This document shows positions 25,578 through 33,906 of a stretch of DNA of 64,000 bases, piece by piece. The translations under genes and the position numbers were made by a program. Numbering within the stretch: the first letter of the stretch is position 1; every line of letters begins with the position of its first letter. The notes beneath the pieces were generated by a model, which saw only the letters and a program-made list of their open reading frames with translations, had not been told where the DNA came from and did not search any database. Source of the DNA: Streptomyces agglomeratus (lineage in GTDB: Bacteria > Actinomycetota > Actinomycetes > Streptomycetales > Streptomycetaceae). The DNA is taken from assembly GCF_001746415.1 (NCBI RefSeq), contig NZ_MEHJ01000001.1, positions 7,074,501 to 7,138,500 on the forward strand. The letters are read 5' to 3'.

Positions 25578-27926
25578 CTACTTCCGCATGATGGCGGGTT
25601 CGTGCCGCCGCAGCAGTCTGGCGACGAGGAATCCGAAGACGACGGAGAGCACGACCAGCATCCCGAGGTTGAGCAGCCACACCCCCGCGGAGTGCTCGAA
25701 GAGCGGATCCGCCGTCAGGTCGCCGGGGACGATCCTGCCCAGCTCGATGGTCCCGGCCATCGCGCCCAGCGCCCACCGCGACGGCACCAGCCACGCCAGC
25801 TGCTCGACCCCCGCGACGCCGTGCAGTTTCAGCAGCGCGCCGCAGAAGACGACTTGGACGATGGCGAGGAGGACCAGCAGCGGCATGGTGACCTCCTCCT
25901 TGCGCACCAGCGCGGACACCAGCAGCCCCAGCATCATCGCCGTGAACGACAGCATGGCGACGGCAATGGTGATCTCGACCAGCGGTGGCAGCAGCACCCC
26001 TTCGCCGCCCGGCGCGTTGAGATCGACGCCGATCAGGGCGACCAGGGTCAGCACGACGGCCTGGAGCACGGTGACCGTACCCAGCACGATGACCTTGGAC
26101 ATCAGGTACGCCGATCTGGAGAGCCCGACGGCGCGCTCGCGCTGGTAGATCACCCGTTCCTTCACCAGCTCGCGCACCGCGTTGGCGGCGCCGGTCAGCA
26201 CACCGCCCACGCACAGGATCAGCAGGGCGTTCATGGCTGTGTCCGGCGTCAGTTTCGAGCCGGCGAGGGCCCGCGCCATCGCGCCCATGACGAACGGCAG
26301 CGCGATCATGATGGCCAGGAAGGTCCGGTCGGCGCTCAGCGCGGCCGTGTAGCGCCGCACCAGTGTCCGCAGTTGCGCCCCCCGGCTGCGAGTCCGCGGC
26401 GGCGGCGCGACGGCGGCCGGGGGCCCGGCCTGCGGCAGGTGCGGCTGCGCCGAGGCGTTCGTGATGTACTGCCGGTGGAACGGGGACTCGGCGTACTGGC
26501 CGGCCCAGTCGCGCTCGCGGTCGTTCTCGAACGCCTCGAACGCCTCCGGCCACTGCTCGAACCCGAAGAAGGCGAGCGCGTCCTCCGGCGGCCCGTAGTA
26601 GGCCACCTTCCCGCCGGGTGCGAGCATCAGCAGCCGGTCGCACACGTCGAGGCTGAGCACGCTGTGCGTGACGACGATGACCGTACGGCCGTCGTCGGCG
26701 AGCCCGCGAAGCATGTGCATGACCGAGCGGTCCATGCCGGGGTCGAGCCCGGAGGTCGGCTCGTCGAGGAAAAGCAGCGACGGCTTCGTCAGCAGCTCCA
26801 GGGCCACGCTGACGCGCTTGCGCTGGCCGCCGGACAGGCTGTGGATCGGCTGGGAGGCCCGCTGTTCCAGCCCCAGTTCGCGGATGACCTCGGCCACCCG
26901 CTCCTGCCGTTCCTTCTTCGCGGTGTCCTCGGGGAAGCGCAGTTCGGCGGCGTACCCGAGGGCGCGCCGCACGGTCAGCTGGGAGTGCAGGATGTCGTCC
27001 TGCGGTACCAGACCGATCCGCTGACGCAGTTCGGCGTAGTCCCGGTACAGGTCGCGGCCGTCGTACAGGACCGTGCCCCCGTCGGCCGGGCGCAGCCCCG
27101 TCAGCGCGTTGAGCAGCGTGGACTTGCCGGCGCCGCTCGGACCCACGACGGCGAGCAGACACTTCTCGCCGACGGGGAAGGTGACGTGGTCGAGGAGTGT
27201 CTTGCGGCCCTTGTCGACCGCGACCGCCAGGTTCTGTACGTCGAGCGAGACCTCGCCGGTGTCGACGAACTCCTGGAGGGTGTCCCCGACCAGGCAGAAG
27301 GCGGAGTGCCCGATGCCGACGATGTCACCGGCGGAGAGCTGGGCGACGGAGACCGGCTGGCCGTTGAGATAGGTGCCGTTGTGACTGCCGAGGTCGGCGA
27401 TCTCGTACACACCGTCGGGCCGGGCCCGCAGTTCGGCGTGCCTGCGCGAGACGGTCAGGTCGTCGACGACCAGGTCGTTGTCGGTCGCGCGGCCGATGCG
27501 CACGGTACGGGCCGGCAACGGCCGTACGGTGGTCGGGCGGCGGAACGTGCCGGTGGCGGAAGGCATGGAGACCGCGGACGGGCGTTCCGGCGAAGGGGGT
27601 GGGCGCTCGTGTCCCACGAGTACCGCCCGGGGCCCGTCGGCGGGGCTTCCGAAGCGGATGACGCTGCCGGGGCCGACGTCCCACTCGTGGATCCGTCTGC
27701 CTTCGGCGTACGTGCCGTTGGTGCTGTGCTCGTCCTCGAGGGTCCAGTGGTCCGCCTCGGGCCGGAGCACCGCGTGATGCCATGACACGCGCGCGTCGTC
27801 GATGACGATGTCGCTCAGTGGGTCGCGCCCGACGTGGTAGTCCCGGCTGGGACTGATCAGCGTCGAGCCCGCCTCAGTCTCGAGTACGAGCTCGGGTGCG
27901 GTCGGCGCGACAGGCCGCTTTCCCAT
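25578..27926 (-). CDS. Double-FHA ABC exporter (ATPase + permease fusion, Rv1747-like)
   Basis: This 782-aa protein has two FHA domains. FHA1 spans about 15-105, with GR at 33-34, SWHH at 49-52 and N70. FHA2 spans about 140-225, with GR at 145-146, SRRH at 160-163 and N183. The linker 108-140 has four Thr (T125, T127, T132, T133). The ATPase has Walker A GPSGAGKST (262-270), LSGGQRKRVS, and LLFLDEPTSGLD. The C-terminus is an ABC2/White-type permease of six segments. The domain order equals mycobacterial Rv1747, which is phosphorylated in its linker by the adjacent kinase PknF. The substrate here is unknown. Confidence 0.93.
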   Translation of the reverse strand: MGKRPVAPTAPELVLETEAGSTLISPSRDYHVGRDPLSDIVIDDARVSWHHAVLRPEADHWTLEDEHSTNGTYAEGRRIHEWDVGPGSVIRFGSPADGPRAVLVGHERPPPSPERPSAVSMPSATGTFRRPTTVRPLPARTVRIGRATDNDLVVDDLTVSRRHAELRARPDGVYEIADLGSHNGTYLNGQPVSVAQLSAGDIVGIGHSAFCLVGDTLQEFVDTGEVSLDVQNLAVAVDKGRKTLLDHVTFPVGEKCLLAVVGPSGAGKSTLLNALTGLRPADGGTVLYDGRDLYRDYAELRQRIGLVPQDDILHSQLTVRRALGYAAELRFPEDTAKKERQERVAEVIRELGLEQRASQPIHSLSGGQRKRVSVALELLTKPSLLFLDEPTSGLDPGMDRSVMHMLRGLADDGRTVIVVTHSVLSLDVCDRLLMLAPGGKVAYYGPPEDALAFFGFEQWPEAFEAFENDRERDWAGQYAESPFHRQYITNASAQPHLPQAGPPAAVAPPPRTRSRGAQLRTLVRRYTAALSADRTFLAIMIALPFVMGAMARALAGSKLTPDTAMNALLILCVGGVLTGAANAVRELVKERVIYQRERAVGLSRSAYLMSKVIVLGTVTVLQAVVLTLVALIGVDLNAPGGEGVLLPPLVEITIAVAMLSFTAMMLGLLVSALVRKEEVTMPLLVLLAIVQVVFCGALLKLHGVAGVEQLAWLVPSRWALGAMAGTIELGRIVPGDLTADPLFEHSAGVWLLNLGMLVVLSVVFGFLVARLLRRHEPAIMRK

Positions 27927-28002
27927 GTTCGAATTCTATCTTTCGGTCCCGGTTCTCGCCTGGTCGGACGAGCGGTCGGCGCCGGGGCCGGGCAGGCGCG
28001 GC

Positions 28003-28034
28003 CGGGCCCCGGCCGTGCCGACGGCCGGGGCCCG
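28003..28034 (-). terminator. Hairpin terminator after SPW gene
   Basis: A perfect 14-bp inverted repeat (CGGGCCCCGGCCGT at 28003-28016, ACGGCCGGGGCCCG at 28021-28034) with a GCCG loop lies 40 bp past the SPW-gene stop on the minus strand. The rest of 27927-28073 should carry the FHA-ABC promoter. Confidence 0.7.
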
Positions 28035-28073
28035 GGTAGGAGTGCGGGTTCGTGCTCGTGGGCGGGCGCGGTC

Positions 28074-28544
28074 TCAGCCCCTGGGGCCGACGTCGGCGTT
28101 CCGGCGGCCGCGGGAGCGGGCCCGGCCGGACCCGGCGCCGTGCATGGCCGCCATGGCCAGGCCCAGCAGCAGGGCCAGGCAGCCGACGATCACGTTGCTG
28201 ACGATGCTGCGCGTGGTGTCGACGTTGCCCGACACGACCCACGGCGCGACGATCGTCCATGCGCCGATGGCGGTGGCGGCCCAGGCCATGCTGTGGGTCC
28301 GCTCGTACGCCGAACCGAATCCGCCCATGCACAGGGCGTAGGCAACACCGGTGATCAGGTTGCACACGGCCAGGGTGGTGAAGCCGTTGAAACCGACGAT
28401 CCACGGCGACGCCGCGAGGTACACACCTGTGAGCAGCGCCAGGGTCTCCACCGCCTGGGCGCGGGGAGTCGTGGTGGCCCGCTCGAACCGGGAGCGCATC
28501 TCGGCGACATCGGGGTGCTGCTCAATGCTGGGGTGAGTGGTCAT
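28074..28544 (-). CDS. SPW-repeat membrane protein
   Basis: This 156-aa protein has four membrane helices in two pairs. Each pair starts with an SPW-type motif: AASPWIVGFNGFTTLAVCN and IVAPWVVSGNVDT. The N-terminal 45 residues are soluble and acidic (HPDVAEMRSRFERATTTP). The tail is Arg/Gly-rich. SPW proteins are of unknown function; in actinomycetes they are often near stress or cell-envelope genes. The divergent methyltransferase starts 143 bp away. Confidence 0.85.
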   Translation of the reverse strand: MTTHPSIEQHPDVAEMRSRFERATTTPRAQAVETLALLTGVYLAASPWIVGFNGFTTLAVCNLITGVAYALCMGGFGSAYERTHSMAWAATAIGAWTIVAPWVVSGNVDTTRSIVSNVIVGCLALLLGLAMAAMHGAGSGRARSRGRRNADVGPRG

Positions 28545-28675
28545 GACAGGCTGCCTCCACTAAGAGAGCCTTTATCTGCCCTTTACGTGACAATTAACGC
28601 GCAATCGCCCATTCAGGTCAACGGTTCGCTCGGGCGGGTTTACCCGGGTGCCCCAAGGCGGAACGGGGCGCTGGC

Positions 28676-28690
28676 TACGCTGGGCCCGTG
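28676..28690 (+). promoter_or_regulatory. Leaderless promoter -10 (TACGCT) at methyltransferase gene
   Basis: TACGCT at 28676-28681, a 6-nt gap and GTG at 28688, with no ribosome site. The geometry is the same as at 22147. Confidence 0.5.
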
Positions 28691-29416
28691 TTCACCTCCC
28701 AGGGCCCCACCCTCCGCGAGCTGGCCGTACAGGCTCTGTCCTCCATCGAGCGGGGCTACGACCTGCTGGCCCCCAAGTTCGACCACACCCCCTTTCGCAC
28801 ACCCGACCGCTTCCTCGACGCGGTCGCCGGAGCCCTGGAGCCCCTCGGCCCGTTCGGCGCGGGGCTGGACGTCTGCTGCGGCACCGGCGCGGGCGCGCGG
28901 GTCCTGCGCCCGCTGTGCCGGGAGCGGGTCACGGGGGTCGACTTCAGCGCGGGCATGCTGGCCGCCGCCCGCGAGGCGTCGGGCGACGACGGGAGGGGGC
29001 CCGCGACGGAGTGGGTGCGGGCGGACGCCCGGGCCCTGCCGTTCAGCAAGGAGTTCGATCTGGCGGTCAGTTTCGGGGCGTTCGGGCACTTCCTGCCCGC
29101 CGAACGGCCCGTGCTGTTCGGCGGGGTCCACCGGGCGCTGCGGCCCGGCGGACTCTTCGTCTTTCCCGTCGGAGCGCCCCCGCCCATCGGTTCACCGCTG
29201 TACTGGACGCTGCTCGGCTTCGACGCCGCCATGCGCGTGCGCAACGCGCTGTGGCGGCCGCCGTTCGTCATGTACTACCGGACGTTTCCGCTGGGCGGGG
29301 TGCGCGACGATCTGGTCAGGGCCGGGTTCACGGTGCGGCTCCAGCCCCTGGAGGAGTTCGGCCGGCGCGGCGACGGCAGCCCCAACTGGCGGCTGGTGGT
29401 GGCCCGCAGGGCGTGA
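28688..29416 (+). CDS. Class I SAM-dependent methyltransferase
   Basis: This 242-aa protein has motif I GLDVCCGTGAGARVLRPL, the acidic end of strand 2 (VTGVDFSAGMLAAA), DARALPFSKEFDLAVSFGAF (motif II/III), and ALRPGGLFVFPVG (post III). The fold is the ubiquinone/menaquinone-type class I methyltransferase. The C-terminal cap (MYYRTFPLGGVRDDL) determines substrate, which I cannot infer. No biosynthetic partner is adjacent. The start codon seems to be leaderless. Confidence 0.87.
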   Translation: MFTSQGPTLRELAVQALSSIERGYDLLAPKFDHTPFRTPDRFLDAVAGALEPLGPFGAGLDVCCGTGAGARVLRPLCRERVTGVDFSAGMLAAAREASGDDGRGPATEWVRADARALPFSKEFDLAVSFGAFGHFLPAERPVLFGGVHRALRPGGLFVFPVGAPPPIGSPLYWTLLGFDAAMRVRNALWRPPFVMYYRTFPLGGVRDDLVRAGFTVRLQPLEEFGRRGDGSPNWRLVVARRA

Positions 29417-29469
29417 GCGGCCCGGTCCGGCGTCCCGGCCGGGGCCCGGCGCCGGGCTCCGGCCCGGGC

Positions 29470-29910
29470 TCAGTAACCCTTGGGCGGCCGGTCGGGGTCG
29501 GCCTGCTGGACCCGTTCGGCGAAGTTGGAACCGGACTGGTTGACGTCGTACCTCGCACGTACGTAGTTGATGGTGGCGCACATGCAGGCGACGACGTCGT
29601 ACGGGGTGGTGGCGGTGCCCTCCTGGTGGTACGCGGCGAAGGTCGGGGGGATGCACTGTGTGGCGCCGCGCGAGCAGTTCTGCGGGTGCCCGTCGGCCAT
29701 GACCGGGCCGTGCGTGTTGGAGTCGTTGGTGTTCACCCGCCACTGCGGGTGGTTGGACGCGGACTCGCGCAGCGCGATCGTGACGAGCGCGGGTACGCCG
29801 TACTCCGGGTCCATGCCGGTCAGTTCGCAGGCCCGTCGGGCATATGTGCGCATGGCCGACTCGCCGGATTCGTCGTCGGGATCCTCGTAGGTGACCTCAC
29901 TCAGCTCCAT
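29470..29910 (-). CDS. Transglycosylase SLT-like protein without signal peptide
   Basis: ATG 29910 follows AGGAGGGGAC, giving 146 aa. The frame extends to 30078 but without a ribosome site. The lysozyme-like core has ALVTIALRESASNHPQW (candidate catalytic Glu), CSRGATQCIPPTFAAYHQ (GxxQ-x-IPxTF SLT motif) and CATINYVRARY. There is no Sec or Tat signal, so export must be by another route, or the protein is a fragment of a phage tape-measure-type enzyme. Three Cys are present. It is divergent from the double-glycine peptide locus with a shared 496-bp promoter region. Confidence 0.75.
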   Translation of the reverse strand: MELSEVTYEDPDDESGESAMRTYARRACELTGMDPEYGVPALVTIALRESASNHPQWRVNTNDSNTHGPVMADGHPQNCSRGATQCIPPTFAAYHQEGTATTPYDVVACMCATINYVRARYDVNQSGSNFAERVQQADPDRPPKGY

Positions 29911-30406
29911 GGGTGTCCCCTCCTGCTGCCGTCCGCGGCGGACGTTCGCTCTGACCGGTATTCCTACCCATGTCGCCGATGACCTAGGCGGGCCCGTTCC
30001 GGCAGGAAGTCGCGCGGTTTCTCCCGCGGTTGTGAAGTGGATTTCCGTAAGGGCGGTGCAACATCGGCGAATCTGCACATCGAATACGCAGGCGGCACAC
30101 CGTCTCCTAATAGTTGTCGCCGCGCTGACCTGCGGCTATGCGTGTCTGTGCGGGAATGTCCGCATCGGTCTCTCGTTGCCTGAAGGCCGCACCGGATTCA
30201 GCTCGGACGATCTCGTGAAGAACCTGTCACCAAGCCATGAACGCATGTGCACTTCGCGGCAATTCCAAGCAGAGATGTGCCCGGACCGGCAATGGCCCGA
30301 CTGGCTGCCCAACGCGCTTACGTGCTTTGATCCTTCGCACTGGGGCCAATCCGTCAGGCGCGGTCCCGGTAATTTCGAATATTCACCGCGAAGGGAAACT
30401 CGCATC
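29911..30406. other. Long divergent intergenic region upstream of GG-leader peptide, relatively A+T-rich
   Basis: This 496-bp stretch contains no gene I can support. A frame continuous with the peptide gene reaches back to 29891, but it lacks starts with ribosome sites and family features. Composition is visibly less G+C-rich than flanking genes, especially 30020-30400. Promoters for the SLT-like gene (-) and the peptide gene (+) must lie here. No second GG-leader peptide was found. Confidence 0.6.
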
Positions 30407-30631
30407 ATGAACTCCTCCCAGGTTGCGACCCAGGAAATCTCCGACAACGACCTGGACAACGTGTCCGGCGGCCTCCTCGGCGGCGTGGTCGGCAACGCCA
30501 CCGGCGTCCTCAACTCCGTCGTCCCCGTCTCGGGCACCGTGGGCTCCGCCCTCGGCACCGTCGAGGGCGTCACCGGCCTCAACACGGGCGCGGTCACGGG
30601 CATCGCCACCGCCACGGTCGCCGGCGTCTGA
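30407..30631 (+). CDS. Double-glycine-leader precursor peptide with glycine-zipper core
   Basis: ATG 30407 follows GAAGGGAAACT, giving 74 aa. Residues 10-22 (EISDNDLDNVSGG) form a typical GG leader, so a C39 peptidase should cut after Gly22. The 52-residue core contains only Gly, Val, Thr, Ala, Ser, Leu, Asn, Ile, Pro and one Glu: no Cys, Lys, Arg, His or aromatic residue. Two glycine zippers lie in series, G46-x3-G50-x3-G54 and G57-x3-G61-x3-G65. With no Cys it cannot be a lanthipeptide as such. The next three genes are its probable export machinery. A membrane-inserting bacteriocin or a self-assembling surface peptide both fit. Confidence 0.85.
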   Translation: MNSSQVATQEISDNDLDNVSGGLLGGVVGNATGVLNSVVPVSGTVGSALGTVEGVTGLNTGAVTGIATATVAGV

Positions 30632-30635
30632 TTCT

Positions 30636-30658
30636 CCGGTGCCGCCGAGCGGCACCGG
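30636..30658 (+). terminator. Hairpin directly after the peptide gene
   Basis: CCGGTGCCG (30636-30644) pairs with CGGCACCGG (30650-30658) around a 5-nt loop, starting 4 bp past the stop. It is probably a partial terminator or mRNA stabiliser. Confidence 0.65.
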
Positions 30659-30711
30659 TCACCAGCGGTGACTACGGCCCGTCGGCGCCCCCTCCTTGCC
30701 GACCGGCCGGA

Positions 30712-30750
30712 CCGTACGCCCCGGACCTCTCCACGGCCCGGGGCGTACGG
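30712..30750 (+). terminator. Second hairpin between peptide gene and exporter genes
   Basis: The 13-bp arms CCGTACGCCCCGG (30712-30724) and CCGGGGCGTACGG (30738-30750) are perfectly complementary around a 13-nt loop. It probably lowers read-through into the exporter genes. Confidence 0.65.
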
Positions 30751-30825
30751 ACGCCCCCGGATTTCTGACAGACCGACGCAGTCGGACCATCGCAGTGGGA
30801 TCATTGCGGTCGAGGGAAGAGTGTC

Positions 30826-31632
30826 GTGCAGTTTCGCCAACAGGCGCTTTCCAAGCTGCAATCGCCCGAAGAAATTGATCTGCCGGTGCGATTCGCCCGG
30901 CCCCAGGGCCGGCTTGTTCTGACCGTCACGGTCATCGTCATGATCGCCTCGGCCGTCTGGGCCGTGAACGGCACGGTGTCCACCACGGTCGCCGCCCCGG
31001 GAGTCCTCACCCACGCCCAGGGCAGTTACGTCCTCCAGAGCCCCGTGGCCGGCCAGGTCACCGCCGTACTGGCCGAGGAGGGCGAGCGCGTCTCGGCCGA
31101 CGCACCCCTGCTGAAGGTCCGCACCGCGCGGGGGGACGCCGTCGTACGCACCATCGCCGCGGGACGGCTGACGACACTCGTCGCCGCCATCGGTTCCGTG
31201 GTGACCACCGGAGCGGATGTGGCCGCCGTCGAACGGGTGAAGAACGCGGACGACCCCCTGATGGCGGTGCTGTACGTACCGGCCGAGCGCGGCGCCGGGG
31301 TTCCCGTCGGCGCGGCCGTCGACCTGAGCGTCCAGTCGGTCGCGACGCAGCAGTACGGCGTGCTGCGCGGCAAGGTCGCGTCCGTCGGCAGGACCGCCCA
31401 GACCCGCCAGCGCATCACCGGCTTCCTCGGCAGCGGCCAGCTCGGCGAGGAGTTCTCCGAGCAGGGCCAGCCCGTGGCCGTACTCGTACGCCTGGACCGC
31501 TCGGCCGAGGCCGAGTCGGGCTACTCCTGGTCGACTTCGCAAGGACCGCCGTACGCCGTCGAGTCCATGACGCTCGCCACCGGTTCCATCCGCCTCGCCG
31601 AGCAGCATCCGATCGATTGGCTGCTTCCGTGA
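30826..31632 (+). CDS. HlyD-like secretion adaptor (NHLM bacteriocin system type)
   Basis: GTG 30826 follows GAGGGAAGA, giving 268 aa. It has a cytoplasmic N-terminus, one membrane helix (RLVLTVTVIVMIASAVWAV), then a biotinyl-lipoyl-like barrel (GVLTHAQGSYVLQSPVAGQV, VLAEEGERVSADAPLLKV) with no long coiled coil. That is the short adaptor found in NHLM-type bacteriocin export clusters. It bridges the membrane exporter and the outside. Its stop overlaps the next start (GTGA). Confidence 0.87.
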   Translation: MQFRQQALSKLQSPEEIDLPVRFARPQGRLVLTVTVIVMIASAVWAVNGTVSTTVAAPGVLTHAQGSYVLQSPVAGQVTAVLAEEGERVSADAPLLKVRTARGDAVVRTIAAGRLTTLVAAIGSVVTTGADVAAVERVKNADDPLMAVLYVPAERGAGVPVGAAVDLSVQSVATQQYGVLRGKVASVGRTAQTRQRITGFLGSGQLGEEFSEQGQPVAVLVRLDRSAEAESGYSWSTSQGPPYAVESMTLATGSIRLAEQHPIDWLLP

Positions 31633-33905
31633 CCGCCCCGAACGAATCCGCGGCCCCGCCGCAGCCGCAGCTGCCGCCGCCGGGCCGCCGCAGACACCGC
31701 CCCGAGCCCGCGACGGGCGGGCGCCGCCGCGCCCGGCCCGTCCAGGTCAAGAAGCGCAGGGCCGTACGAACGCCCACGGTCCTCCAGATGGAGGCCGTGG
31801 AGTGCGGAGCCGCCGCGCTCGCCATGGTGCTCGCCCACTACGGGCGCCACGTGCCGCTCGAAGAACTCCGCATCGCCTGCGGCGTCTCCCGCGACGGCTC
31901 ACGGGCCAGCAACCTGCTCAAGGCGGCACGCGGTTACGGCCTCCAGGCCAAGGGCATGCAGATGGAGGCGACAGCGCTCGCCGAGGTCCAGGCGCCCGCC
32001 GTCCTCTTCTGGGAGTTCAACCACTACGTCGTCTACGACGGCATGGGGCGCCGCTTCGGCCGCCGGGGCGTGCACATCAACGACCCGGACAAGGGCCGCC
32101 GTTTCGTCGCCGCCGAGGAATTCGACACCAGCTTCACGGGCGTCGTCCTCGTCTTCGAACCCTCGGAGTCCTTCCGCCGCGGCGGACGCAGGCCGGGCGT
32201 CATGAGCGCCGTTCCCGCACGCATGCGCGGGACGACGGGCACCCTGCTGGCCGCGCTGCTCGCCAGCCTGCTGCTGGTCGCCGTCGGGGCGGCGGTGCCG
32301 GCGCTGAGCCGTACGTACATCGACATGTTCCTGATCGGCAACCGGACGTCGGTGCTCGGGCCGCTCTTCGCGTCCATGGCCGCCATGGTCACACTCACCG
32401 CCGTACTGACCGGACTGCAACAGGCGAACCTCCTGCGCGGGCGCATCATCTCGTCCACGCTGAGCAGCGCCCGGTTCCTGCGCCACCTGCTGCGGCTGCC
32501 CGTCACCTTCTTCGCGCAGCGCAGCCCGGCCGATCTCGTCCAGCGACTCCAGTCCAACGACGCGGTCGCCGAGACGCTGGCGCGCGACCTCGCCGCCGCG
32601 GGCGTGGACGGGGTGGTGGTGATCCTCTACGCCCTCCTGATGTGGACGTACGATCCCCAGCTGACGTACGTCGGAGTGATCGTCGCGCTGCTCAACGTGG
32701 TCGCGATGCGCATCGTGATCCGGCTGCGCGCCACGCACACGCAGAAGCTGCGCGCCGACAGCGCCCGGCTCACCAACACGTCGTACACCGGCCTTCAGCT
32801 CATCGAGACGATGAAGGCCACCGGCGGCGAGAACGGGTTCTTCCGCCGCTGGGCGGGACAGCACGCGACCACCCTGGACGTGCAGCAGCGGCTGGGCGTG
32901 CCCAGCGCGTTCCTGGCCGTCGTCGCGCCCACCCTCGCGACCCTCAACAGTGCGCTCATCCTGTGGATCGGCGGCCTGCGGGCCGTGGAGGGGCACATCT
33001 CCATCGGTCTGCTCGTCGCCTTCCAGGCGCTGGTGGCCCGCTTCACCGCGCCCATCAGCAGGCTCAACGGAGTGGCGGGCCGCATCCAGGACTTCGCCGC
33101 CGACGTGGCCCGGCTGAAGGACGTCGAGAACTTCCCGGTCGACGTCCTGTACTCGCGCCGCGAGCCGGACGAGAGCACCCGCAGGCTCAAGGGCCACGTG
33201 ACGCTCGAAGACATCACCTTCGGCTACAGCCCCCTGGACAAGCCGCTGCTCACCGGCTTCTCGCTGGCGGTCGGCCCCGGGCAGCAGGTCGCCCTCGTCG
33301 GCGGTTCCGGCAGCGGCAAATCGACGGTGTCGCGGCTCATCTCTGGGCTCTACACGCCCTGGGAGGGGACGATCCGGATCGACGGACAGCGCCTGGAGGA
33401 CATCTCCCGCAGCGCGCTGGCCGCCTCCGTATCCTTCGTCGACCAGGACGTCTTCCTCTTCGAGGGCACGGTCCGCGACAACGTGGCCCTGTGGGACCCC
33501 TCGATCCCGGACGACTCCGTCGTCGCCGCCCTCCAGGACGCCGCGCTGTACGACGTGGTCGCCCGGCGCCCGGACGGTATCCACAGCCGCGTCGAGCAGG
33601 ACGGCCGCAACTTCTCCGGCGGGCAGCGGCAGCGGCTGGAGATCGCCCGCGCCCTGGTCAGACGGCCGAGCATCCTCGTACTCGACGAGGTGACGAGCGC
33701 GCTCGACGCCGAGACGGAGCGGATCATCATCGACAACCTGAGGCGCCGGGGTTGCGCCTGCGTCGTCATCGCGCACCGGCTGAGCACGGTGCGCGACAGC
33801 GACGAGATCGTCGTACTCGACCACGGTTCGGTCGTCGAACGCGGCCGGCACGAAGACCTGGTCGCCGCCGGCGGAGCGTACGCCGAGCTGGTCAAGGAGC
33901 ACTGA
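31629..33905 (+). CDS. ABC exporter with C39 peptidase domain (NHLP/bacteriocin type)
   Basis: The start is GTG 31629, overlapping the upstream stop, giving 758 aa. After a Pro/Arg-rich leader, the C39 peptidase domain (about 47-180) shows Gln53, Cys59 (MEAVECGAAALAMVLAHYG), His132 (EFNHYVVYDG) and Asp152 (HINDPD), so it should be active against GG leaders. A six-helix exporter domain follows. The ATPase domain has GGSGSGKST, SGGQRQRLEIARAL and ILVLDEVTSALD. It should cut the leader of the 74-aa peptide and export the core. Confidence 0.94.
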   Translation: MTAPNESAAPPQPQLPPPGRRRHRPEPATGGRRRARPVQVKKRRAVRTPTVLQMEAVECGAAALAMVLAHYGRHVPLEELRIACGVSRDGSRASNLLKAARGYGLQAKGMQMEATALAEVQAPAVLFWEFNHYVVYDGMGRRFGRRGVHINDPDKGRRFVAAEEFDTSFTGVVLVFEPSESFRRGGRRPGVMSAVPARMRGTTGTLLAALLASLLLVAVGAAVPALSRTYIDMFLIGNRTSVLGPLFASMAAMVTLTAVLTGLQQANLLRGRIISSTLSSARFLRHLLRLPVTFFAQRSPADLVQRLQSNDAVAETLARDLAAAGVDGVVVILYALLMWTYDPQLTYVGVIVALLNVVAMRIVIRLRATHTQKLRADSARLTNTSYTGLQLIETMKATGGENGFFRRWAGQHATTLDVQQRLGVPSAFLAVVAPTLATLNSALILWIGGLRAVEGHISIGLLVAFQALVARFTAPISRLNGVAGRIQDFAADVARLKDVENFPVDVLYSRREPDESTRRLKGHVTLEDITFGYSPLDKPLLTGFSLAVGPGQQVALVGGSGSGKSTVSRLISGLYTPWEGTIRIDGQRLEDISRSALAASVSFVDQDVFLFEGTVRDNVALWDPSIPDDSVVAALQDAALYDVVARRPDGIHSRVEQDGRNFSGGQRQRLEIARALVRRPSILVLDEVTSALDAETERIIIDNLRRRGCACVVIAHRLSTVRDSDEIVVLDHGSVVERGRHEDLVAAGGAYAELVKEH

Positions 33906-33906
33906 C

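Noticed and set aside
24487..27162. Very long minus-strand frame across the FHA-ABC and Thr-repeat genes
   Set aside because: Arg/Pro/Gly-rich shadow frame of high-G+C coding sequence with no recognisable domain.
29891..30406. In-frame extension of the GG-leader peptide gene back to 29891
   Set aside because: The extension lacks a ribosome site and any family feature, and the GG-leader start at 30407 has a good one.
30407..30631. Peptide as a type-II lanthipeptide precursor
   Set aside because: The core has no Cys and no LanM-type enzyme is visible in the window. A GG leader alone does not show lanthionine chemistry.
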